Shown: positions 14,701 through 26,700 of the stretch, piece by piece
How positions within the stretch are numbered: position 1 is the stretch's first letter
How the letters are laid out: each line of letters opens with the position of its first letter
Assembly: GCA_036250195.1 (NCBI GenBank)
Contig: JAVHZZ010000006.1
Span: 183,531,350-183,595,349, forward strand
Length of the DNA stretch: 64,000 nt
Reading direction: 5' to 3'
Source: Mixophyes australis
Taxonomy: Eukaryota > Chordata > Amphibia > Anura > Limnodynastidae
Notes under the pieces: generated by a model
Told to the model about the DNA's origin: nothing
The model's database searches: none
What the model saw: only the letters and a program-made list of their open reading frames with translations
Position numbers and translations under genes: made by a program

Positions 14701-17700
14701 ACTGAGCCTTAAACTTAACCCAGTTTAAGATGCTTTCCACAATGCCACAACTTGTTGCCTGAAACAAAGTAAATAATAAAGTAAATAATAGTTAGCATAA
14801 AAGATAGGTACAGAAAAAGATTTAATTCAAAGCCTAAATATATATTGCTAGATCACTAGTTACTTGCTTTACAATTCTGGGTATAATATGGACAGTAAAG
14901 GAAATACAAGACAACCCTTAAACCCTGTAGTGATAAAGGACCACTCAATCTAAAGCATAAATTGCTTTTATAATAAACACACTAATGAAAATCAAATCTG
15001 AATGCAAAAGTTGCAAGAGCTTATCAGACCTTTATATTGTACAGAGTGTGAACAAAGAAAGGCGTTATTTTTGGCACTTCTGTAAAATCCTTTTCCTAAT
15101 ACATGCGCTCAGGCACTTTGAAGAATTCTTCAATGGACAAGCTTCTCTCATCCCCTCTATACCTCTTGTGGCTACAGTAATATCCAGTTTAAAGCCCTCA
15201 AGAAGGCCTAACAAGTGAAACCAAGAGAGAGAGAGGGGAGAAAGGGTTCTAACAAGCAACCCGATAAACATGACTAGAAAAACAAAAGCAAAGGAAGGAA
15301 ACAGGGAGGGCGTCCAGTGTACACCATGAATTAGAAGAAAAGGATTTTACGTAAATACCAAACATTATCTCTGACATCCTTCAGGGGGGAGGGGGGTTCA
15401 GGAGTACAATGGGGATGTCCAAAAGCAAAGACACGCTCCTTAATGTTAGGCAGAACCTTGCGACCAAAGGTAGAATCCCTGGACGAAAGTGTGAAAACTG
15501 TAGAATTTTGCAAATGTGTTCACCGACTATCACATGGCTGCCCTGCACAACTGTTCAATAGAAGCGCCAAGCAGCACCCACCAAAAAAACATGCAGAGTG
15601 GGTAGAATGAGCGGTAACATCCATAGGAATAATTTCCCCCTTGCTAGTGTAAAGCATGATAGATCACTTATTTAATCCACCTGGCAATAATTTAGAGGCA
15701 GGGCTGCCTCTTCAACGCATCATACAGATCAAAGATCACACAAACCGCGCATCAACTTGCTCCTCTACATGTAGACCTGCAAGTGCATACCACTCGAATG
15801 AGTTATTCCCCAGCTTCTGACCTATACGGACGAAAAGACAGAACCACAGCTTCCTGGTGCAGGTGGAAGCTAAAAACTACCTTCAGTTAAAATGAAAGTT
15901 TTGTCCTGAGCACTGCCCTAACCTCGTGAAACACCAGGAGAGGAGAACTGCAATACAGAAACCCTGCAAGCTGTAGAGATTGCAAGTCTTTCGGGACAAA
16001 TGTTGCACTGACTGCAAGGACTCAAACGGTGGCCTTCTCCTCAGCAGATATATTCTAAAAGAGTCAAGAACCTTTTCCTGCACTGATGACCCGACCCCAC
16101 CCCAGTATTAAATATTTGATGGTTATAAAAAGTTTAGGGAAAATAAAGTCCCTGCAATACATTTAACTCATTTCCTAGCCTAAACTGTCAATTTTGCATA
16201 GGTGTCAACATTGATGCATAATCACAGAAAATATCCCAACTTCATCAAATTATCCATTACCTTGTATATGGAGATTGAACGAGGATTTTTATACTTGCGA
16301 TAAATCCTTTTCTCTGAATTCATCTAGGGGACACGGCTACCATGGGTTGTATGAGGTGAGCAAGAAGTTGGCACTGTTATTTGCTTAACCTACCCTCTGC
16401 AACCCCCGTGGTATTTATATAGCACCAAGAAAGGGTAAGACGACCAAGAAAAGAGCAAAGGCAGAGGAGCAGAGGTATGAAAATCCTCCTCTTTCATCTT
16501 ATCTGGGGGATACTGCTACCATTGGGATCTTTTAAAGCAGCCCCTAAAGAAAGGAATGCTCTGAAAGCCCGGTACAGAAAACACTGTGGCCAGAACCGGT
16601 GCCCGAGGATGCAAAAACGTTAAACTTAGTAAAGGTATGGACAGAGAATCAGATGGCTGCTCTGCAAAAAGGTGATCCGCTGAACCTCTATGTCGTGCAA
16701 CCCAAGAAGCACCCACTGAGCGGGTGGGAATGGGCGGCAATATAGCTAGGCACAGACCGATCTGTTGTGACATAGGCTTGCCTAATGGTGGATGTAATCC
16801 ACCTGGAGATGCTCTGCTTAGTAGCCGGCTGCCATCTTTTAGAAGACTGCAACAGGACAAAGAGGGACTGTCTTGCAACTGTCCGACGTTCATTTGACAT
16901 ATGCGAAGGCATAAACATCCAAGGATTCCTCAGATTGTAACCCAAAAGATCCATCCCGCACCCAGAAAGTCAGAACTACGATCTCCTGATTCAGCTGAAA
17001 CTTGAAACCCCCTTAGGGCTGTTCTGTGGATGATTCCTTCTTTTCAACCTATCATGGGCTCCAATTTCTGACACTACATGCAGATGCTATGGCTAAGAGA
17101 AAAAACATCTTCCACGTGAGGAACATGAACACAACTGTGCTCAATGATTTAAAGGTGCGCTCCGAAGTATAGTTAGCACCAAGTTCAGATCCCAGGGAGC
17201 TGTGGGCAGAATGTGGGACTGGATATGCAAGACCACCTGAAAAAAGGTCCTCACTTCCGGCAATTTTCTACAGGGAATAGAGGTCCAATACATGGACTCA
17301 GAGCTGGGTCAAGAACAGACCCGGAACACAGGTAGTCCTTGTTTCACTTGTCTGAGCTCTTGTGGCAGCATTGGAATGGGAGGTACAGACATCCCAGCTG
17401 GAACGCCCTGCACATGTTCATTATGTCCACTGGCACCAAAAGAGGAAATCGTTACTGTACCCAATGCGGTAATACACATGAATACTAATTTATTAGTATA
17501 TATGCCCTAATCAGACGGAGAAGTGTATGTGTGACTGAGTTTGTATTAGCTCTGCGTATAACTAGAGTGCTGACAATCAACTTATGAGAGAGGAAACCAA
17601 CCTATGAGAGATTTGGTATATCTGACCTCTCCTGACCCATACTTAAGCATAATTCTAATATACCTAAGAGTGTTTTGGTAATAAGGGTACTGCGATATGG

Positions 17701-20700
17701 GTGGTTAATTTGAACCTAATAATTAGCACCAAGAGTTTACATGCATACATAGTGCTTTGCAGTAAGCAACACCGACATATATTATAATTATTTTCTAGAG
17801 GAAAAAAATATTTTGAGTCTATTTATATGGGTGTTCACGCCTTTAGTTACCAAATTTTGGACTAGGTTTAAATGTTCTATTTGTACAATTAAGGGATCCA
17901 GTATTTTGACTAATTATTGTGATACCCAGCAAGGATCAAACAGCTGGTGGTATATTGTGTATTGCATGTTAGAATATACAATGGGATTGTGATATCAAAT
18001 AAAATATAAAAATTATTTTTGAGTAGGATCCTGCTGATATTTGTCTACAACGCCACTGAAGGGTTCCTTTATTACTACTTTTTAATATACACCATACATA
18101 TCACTATTTTTAACCAATATTTCACCTTTGTTTCTGAAAATACTTTCTAATAAAGTTTAATAAAATTCAGTTTAACGATGACTTGCCTCCTGCTTTACTT
18201 TTTCTCTTTGCTTCTTTGTTCGATTGTTTAACATAAGAGGGAGCAAACCCAGCTGTAATTGATAATGGTATTAACTTACAAGTTACAGATGTTAGACCCC
18301 TCGGTGTGCGGCCATACTTGTTTACTGTACCACCAGAGGAGCCCTGGTTCTCAAGCAGAACTTGTCCACTTGCCTGTTGACAAGAAAAACCTCCGGCTGG
18401 AGGTATCACTCGCCAGGCAGCATCTTGTGTCTGCTCAGGTAGTCTGCCTCCCAGTTTTCCACCCAGGGAATGAACTATGGCCAGAACAACTTTTCTGCCC
18501 AACCCAGAATCTGAGTTGCCACTTGCATGCCTCACACACTTCTGGTACCTCCCTAATGATTTACAAACACAACCGGCGTGGCATTGTCAGACTCGAGTTG
18601 TACCAGAGCACCCTGCAGAACTTGCTGTCCCTCATGCAGAGCTAGTAACATGACCTTCACATCAAAGACATCGGAAGCAAGGTTTCATGAGGCGACCAGG
18701 TCCCCTGAAAGTGCAAGTGTTAATCCACGGCACCCCACCCTAGGAGGCCTGGGTATGTTGTGACAATGGTCCAAGACTATGTCGCAAAGGAACTGCCCAT
18801 GGACAGAAGATCCTTCATCAGCCACCAGCGAAGGGACAGATGGGATTCCTGTTACAACTGGATATCCAAGTAAATGGTGGAGCCCGTCCATTTCTTCAAC
18901 AGGTCCCACTGAAGGTACGCAAATGGAATCTCCCGAAGCGGGAGAGTGTCTCAAATGTGGAGACCATCTGGCCCAGAAAACTCAAATATACTAGCATGGA
19001 AGGCCGAGGAAGGGCCAGAATCCTTTGCACAGTTCTGCACTTTGGTGACCGGAATAATCTATTGCAACCTATCATCCACGATTAAACACAGTAAGACCAT
19101 CCACTAACTCGGAGACAGTTGGGATTTTGGGGAACAGGAAGGAACAGTGCAAATATTATGTCAGAATAGGACAGTAAAGGGGAATACAGATTTGTCCATG
19201 GCTAGTAGCCCAAACAGTACCCCAGGACCCTAGTGTCTCAATATCTGTAGTAAATACATAGTCGGATGGCATTAAGCAGCAGCAGGGTGGGGGCAGTGTA
19301 ATACATTACAGTAATATTGAAAAATGTTGGAGGTTATTGCACACACCTGCCTGGACTGGTCAGACTGGTGGTCTGTGGTCTAACACACAAAGCTGCTGTA
19401 GTGCTCATAGTGCCTGTTATATTGTAGAAACAATGGTTTATATTATAATAGGACTGTTGGGCTCCAAGAGCCGGGCGGCAAGTAAAACCAGCCGGGTGGA
19501 GTAACTGGGAAATAGATGCTGGGGAGAAAACTGCGTGAGATACACGCAGTTCTCCCCAGCTACTCCACCCGGCTGGTTTTACTTGCCGCCCGTGTGAGAT
19601 ATATATATACATATATATACATACACAAATACACACAGTCCCAGCATATACTCTATGTAAGCTTATGATACAGTATGTGACCTGTATTGTAGCGTTTCTA
19701 TACCTCCTATAACCTAGCAGCACATATATCTCTAAATTATTATATAAATGGCATTCAAAAACAAAAAAAACGATTGTTTAGGATGAGAAAACTTAGCCCT
19801 CCAGGATAGCCAAGGGACCCACTGTACAATGTGAGGAGAGAGGTCTCTAATGCACCATGGAGAAAGTGCAGCTTGTTTCAGTAGCTAGTAAGCTGCAGCC
19901 GTTTTCCCCACACTTTTCAGGAACACACCAAGTCGCCACTTTCTGGAGGGTGGCCCTCTATGCTGCTCCTTGCCCCTCCAATATCAGTTATGACATGCTT
20001 GTCTTATTATCAAGCAGCCTCATAGTACCACTTGCGTCTCTGGCTAAGGCAGATGCACTGGCTTCTATATATAAGCCCGCAGTGCCCTTTAGCCCACCGG
20101 TGACAGTGTGCTGTCCAAGTCTCCCTCTCTCTTTACCAGGGAACTTGGTACCGCCCTAAAAATGTTGGCCTGCGTCGGGATTGCTGCGCTCTCTTCTCTG
20201 CTGTCTAGCAGCGGGCATCCTCCTGGCATTTCTTATAGTGATCTGTAGTACCAGAGCCGTCCGGTGTTCTGGCAATGCAGCAGCCAGGGTCCTGTGAGGA
20301 AAATGTGTTTCCAACACAGCCTCAGTAAGTAGCAGCTGCACCTAATCTTAACTAAAGATAAAATAAATGAAAAATTCTCTAACAGAGCAGCAGTCAGCCC
20401 AACTCCTTGGCCACTCAAATTACACTGAGAATGCAGATGGTAGGAGTGTGTGTAGGTTAAACAAATAATTAACTGAGTGTCGACTTATTGCTCCCCTCAA
20501 ACCACCCATGGTAGCAGTGTCCCTCAGATAGAATGAAGTAAAACTACATTTATGTTTCACTGGTTGTGTACCACAGCACTGAAACTAGAGGCTGTCACCT
20601 ACCAACTTAGTTCCAACAGAATGCTTGCCACTTTGCAAGTTTAGAGATCTTACCAGGCAAACAGCATCTGACAGCACAAACAGTGCCCATACAGCAAGCA

Positions 20701-23700
20701 GTTAATAAATGCAAAAACAATGTCAAACATCTCAAGGTGTGGAAAACTTGCAGCAGTTACAAACATCTACAATTTGTCATATTTAGTGGCAACATTAGAT
20801 TTAGCAGCTATTTGAAACCGGTACATTGTTTAAAAATACTTACTGCTTTATAGAATTTCTCTGACAACACACATTTAGAACCAAAGCTTTTCGATTGCAA
20901 CGTCATGTTCTCCTTGGTCTGGGAGTCAAAGGTTGGGTTCTCAATCAAAGCGTTCACAAAAACCCACATGTGGTTTTTTATCTGGGAAGAAAATTGTTTT
21001 TACTACAAAATCTTCAGACATTAATGACCCCCCAAAAAAGTTAAATTAAAAAGTTAAAAATTTAAGTTAAATTGAACAGTCAGTAACCAAAGTATTGTTC
21101 TCCAAAGCCTTGTAAGCTCTAGAAACCCAACCTTTTCTTGCTCAAGGTCTTATGCTTCATTAAATCATTGTCTGTCAAATGGGACAGTGAGATCAACAAG
21201 TAAAAAAATAATGTAAAATATAGACTCACTGCAGGAGTGTCAAATTATATAATTTTAGGGTAAAACTAACATGCTAAACCTAAATTACATACCTGGAAAG
21301 GCTTAACCGAAACACCACCCTTATTCTTTTTCTTCACAACATCAATAATTTTGGTAATAATTTGATCAGCCACATGATCTACATGCCTACCACCCTAGGG
21401 AGGAAAAACAAGTCAAAAATAGAACACTTGCTTTGGAGCACTTACAACAACTGTACAGAACTCTAGAAAAGTAAACTACACTAGGCAAATTGGTGGGTTA
21501 CCAGAATGCAACCATGTCCATAAATAAAATTCTATATACTGTATAGAATGCAGTTTATTTCTTTGGCTTTACTATGGAAAGCCATAAAGACAAGAGGGGA
21601 ACACACCTTTGTTGTAGCAATGCTGTTGACAAAGCTGATTTGCTGGAAGCCCTTTTCACTCATTGTCAAACAAACTTCCCATCGATCATTTACCACCTCG
21701 TGAATGATTTTTAAAGGATTACCAGTCTCATCCAACTTGTTTTTAACATGCAAATCCACATAACTGCGAAAACCAGATACCTGGAGGAAGACATCACATT
21801 AGAATGGAATGGCTGAACCTTTAACCACAAACAAAAACAAAGCAAACAGAAAATATTTGTATAACTTACAGGAAGTCTCTTGCCATTCAGAAAGACTTTC
21901 ACCCCCTTGGAAGATCCAGCGATATCGTAAGCTCTTCGAGACATGAGGGCCACAATGTCCTTATCCAAAATTTCCATCTTAAATTTGCTTAAATCAGGTT
22001 GAAAAGTGATGGAAGTGTAATCAACTCCATCAAAGGGTTTAATTTTTGACTCCCCAGCATCAGACATGTTATTGTTCCAAGTCTGTTAAAGAGAATTCCA
22101 TATTAATCTACTGCATGTATGTGTTGCATAACCTTGTATTAAATAAGAAAAAAAAAAAATCTATTCATAGGACTATGAAAGTAAGCTACTTCTATAGAGT
22201 GGGAAAAATTTTTTACATTTAGGGGGTGGAATTCAATTTAAAATAAAAAAAAATCCAAAAAAATCCACGCGAGGTGCCCCTGGAACGGCCATGAGACAAC
22301 TAGTTTTATTTTTTTAAAGAAGTAAAAGTGAAGGTTACTTTTTAATGTAGTAACGGCAAAAATGCGCGGTCGCGATGTTCTGAGGCCAACTGAATCTACC
22401 TCTTAGAATTTTATTGAATGGTTCGACAGGCTTCTTATAACTATTTAAAATGCATGACTTTAAAATATTATAATGCATGGATGGAGATTTAGCCTTTAGA
22501 GGACAAGTCAAATTAATGTGTTAAACAGATTGATTTATTAAAGCAATGTCAGGACAAGTCTCTAATTATATAAGCAAACAATTTGATCAGCCACATGATC
22601 TAGATGCCTGCCACCCTAAGGAAAAAAAACAAGACAAAAACATAACACTTGCTAAATATAATAAGAGACTTGTCCCGACAATTATGCCATTTGCTCTTTA
22701 TTAGCATCCCCTTCATATATTTATGAAAGACAAATCCAGGGTTATAATAGAAGACAAGTATCCCTTCAAGGGTGCATTTTACATGCGTCCTATAACACCT
22801 ACAAGCAAATACTCTTGTTGCCCAGTCTAAGTCATTAAGTGAGGGCAATAGGATAGTGAGTGAATCCAATCGCAAGACCTACCTGTTTAAACACCTTTTT
22901 GTATTCCTTGCATGCTGTTTCCACTGTAAACTTGTTACTGAAGATGTTACACAATTTGGCACCGTAACCATTACGACCACCTGCCAGAGGGGGGGGAAAT
23001 CACACTACAATCAAAAACCAACAAAACATTTACACTTCACAACACAAAAGTACAGAGCTACGGACAGCTACCATGATAAACAAAACATCTAGTACTATGT
23101 GAAAATAAAGTGCAGCAGTCTAAAGTGTTTTATATAATAGATCACATATGTTCATGTGCTGATGAACATTGTGATTATATGCATTGTTTGTATAATATTT
23201 ATGTCATTGACACATAGCAAACCATGAGACAGGTGGCTGGGGTGCTTTTAATGGACACATCTTGGTTAAGTGATGGTTCATACATGATAACATACACTAA
23301 GTACTAGAGAGATTTTCAAGGTAGTTACAGATCATAGAAAGGAAAGTGGGACAACACATTAGCAAACTAATAAAGGGGAGATACCTGCATTTGTAAAATA
23401 CTAACACTCACCTGTAACTTTCTTCTGATCGTCGTCATAATTACTGGAGGTCAACAGCTGTCCAAAGATGAGGGCAGGAACATAGACCTTCTCTACCTTG
23501 TGTTCAACAACAGGAATACCCTTCCCATTATTCCACACACTGACTGTGTTATTCTCACTAGGAGAGTAAAACATGATATTTTTAAGTGGCTATTTAAGGC
23601 CATGGGAAAAATAATTTATGTACATAAATTAAAGTCCAAGCCACTTACGGATCTATTGTGACCTTGATGCATGACATTGTTGGGTCCCTTTGCTTGTTAT

Positions 23701-26700
23701 CAGCGGCATTTACTAGAAGAAAAAAAGTCATGCATTGTTTATACTTCTACATGTATGTTAAAGTGGGCCTGATTTATTAAGGCACGCAAAATGAACGTAT
23801 TGTGAATTTTCTAAAACAAAATTACATAAATCGACCATTCGCACGTCCTTATTCAACAAGGAGCGGATCTGAAGAGAAGTCTGTTGATGAATACGGGCCT
23901 AGGTCCGCTCTGGTCTAACAGACAAACTGTAGAATACATCCAATACATATATCGAATATAAAGTCCCAAAAAAGTGCACGCACACAATAAAACTTCAATT
24001 AATGTCACCCCTATTAATAATACAGTCAAAAAAATAAGTTTTTCTTCATCTGGTACAAGTGATAGGACAGAAAAACACGTACCTTTTAGACGCCCAGTTT
24101 GTATTGGGCATTACTGCGTGTGAGTTTGGCACACCCTTATTGTACATTGACTACATGCATACTCCCATTCCCTTCCCCATTCCGTCCATGAAATCGTAGG
24201 CTGTAGTAGGGGTCCTTTGCACTCAAAAATTAATTGGACGTTGCTGCATTCTCTGGCGTATAGTCTGGTTCTGGGCATATGCAGAGCGACTTTACGCGAA
24301 ATACGGCACGTATCAGCATTTACATTCCTTAATGAATCAGGCCCAGTATCTCCAGAGGAACTGAATGCACAATATAAGATACAAACTGCATAAATTAAAC
24401 ACTCACCCAAAATTTCATCAAAGATTTTATACAAGCCAGGGACATAAGTCACTTCTCTGTAGTGCAGTCCTTCCTCCTCCTCATACACCCACATTTGCTG
24501 CAGGAAACAAAACCAGATTTAGTGGGGTGTGGATGATGTGATTACTCCAGGACTGCAGTGTCTCTGGATCAGATACTAGTTTATTAATAAGCCAACTTAT
24601 AAAGTAGAAGTTTCCAAAATGGTGCAAAGATTAATTGGCTAATACTGTCCTCAGTCCCTGACCAACTTCTAAGAGGAACAGTTCATCTAAGGGGTTTTAC
24701 ACAGGGCTGATAGGGGATTCTACGCAACATTTAAGCTATTATACAAAATAGGTTTTATGGAAAGTGTTAAAAACATGATTCATGTACAGAACAAAAATAA
24801 TTTTATCCTATAGTTAATTGTAGGAGACAAACATGGTGGATAGAAGTACTGTCTTATGGATTTTTGACAGTTATCTCCTTTTGTGGCAGGCCATGCCCTA
24901 TGGCAGTGATGGCTAACCTGTGACACTCCAGGTGTTGTGAAATTACAAGCCCCAGCATGCTTTGCCAGCTATCAGCTAGTTATCTACTGGCAAAGCATTC
25001 TGGGGCTTGTAGTTTCACAAGACCTGGCGTGTCACAGGTTAGCCACTACTGCCCTATGGGCATGGCAATAACTATGCAGTCTGTATGGAAGACAACTTGG
25101 AAGAAAACAGCACACAATCCAAATACATGAGAAAATAAAAGTGTTCTTTGATAGGAAGGCTTCCAGAATTGTGCACAGTCCTAGTGAAAAACTATTCACA
25201 CAAATATACATACACACACTACATGGCTAAAAGTAGGTTGACACCTGAAGATCACATCCATTTGTGCTTGATCATCTCATTCTAATACCATGGTTGGTTG
25301 ATTTCAGGCTTGACAAACACCTGCAATTTCAATAAGGGTGTGTAGACTTTATTAGTCACTATATTGGGAATTTGGACACTGAATGCTACATCTCTGATAA
25401 TGAGACTAATGGGCCGCCGGCAAAAATAATGGACATTAATGAACTTACATTGTTTAACCATATTGTGACAGTTGAAATTGGAAACTAGCTAAAGATCTAA
25501 ACCGAAAATAAATGTAGATTTATAGAAAAGCTACTAAAATTAATTATAAGTTTCAGGAGAGTATCAGAACAGAGACTATTTGAGAACAAGTTTTGATTGT
25601 ATGGGTGGGTAATTTTGATGGATTTTCTTTTTGCAATCCAACTGAAAGACAATAATAATCGGCAACCCTTTGCCGAATATTGTGGTAATCTGACAATAAC
25701 TTACATAGTATAAACAAAATGTCTAACAACTACATTGGATACTTTAGGCTGGTATGTCTCCAAATTTTGCTACCCGGAGGTACTGGCAAGGACCATTCCT
25801 TGCCTGTAAATTTCCCTAGGTCTGCTTTATATAACCCCCTCAGTACATTTAAATAACAGAACTTCCCCAAAGAAAATCTTAGTGCTTTCCAACTCCACTA
25901 GCTACCTCTACAAATCCATGATGCTTTAACCATTGCAGAGAACAGAAACAATGACATGAAACTCCCCCTCTACAATTAACCTCCAGTCTCCAAGGTACCC
26001 CAGCAGTAACAGAACAAATATTTGCCTGACCAAGAGAAGGATTGAAAACACAAGCTTATAACGAAAAGATGTTTAACCTGCTGAAACTTTAGAATCAATT
26101 CCGCTGGTCTATTCTGTGGTGAAGTCAATAATGTATAACACTATGGGACCTATTTAAGAGTTGGTGAAGAGCCTAAAAATCCAGAAAGCTTTTCACCAAT
26201 TCTTCCCATTTAACAAACGCTTAACAAACATCTGATTTCTCCGACCTTAAGCTGTTTAGGACCATCCACATACACCTCTATGGGAACAGTGAACTTAATC
26301 AATTTATCACTCTGTGATGAACTTAAGACTAAACTTAACGCCATCTCAGGATGGTGTTACTTACCTTTTCCAACGGAGTGTGATCCCACTGGAGAGGAGC
26401 ATGTAGTACGCAGAGTTAAATTTACTGTGCATGCGAGACAAAACATTGGCGCATGCACAGTAAGGCAACTCCATTTCTGCAATGGAGCCAGTTCCTTCTG
26501 CAACAATACGAGTTCTGTTGCAGAGAGGGTTTTTCACTGAGGATCGCAGGGCAGGTAAGTGTTCTTGAATAGCAGTGGTACCTGTTTCTGCATCACTGCA
26601 ATCAGCAGTGATGCAGATCCTTAAGTACTGGTGCCCAACAATGAAATAGACCCCTATATTCTTAGTGTCAGTCGGTAACTCAAACTCCATGTTTTCTCTT

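Noticed and set aside
16516..16893. 125-codon open frame in top2a intron 10
   Set aside because: Explained as a frame within a decayed DIRS recombinase (RSVGASW motif), not a host gene.
18167..18645. Two overlapping open frames of over 120 codons on opposite strands
   Set aside because: A third frame carries the DIRS RNase H motif [10 protein letters not shown], so these are shadows of a dead element.
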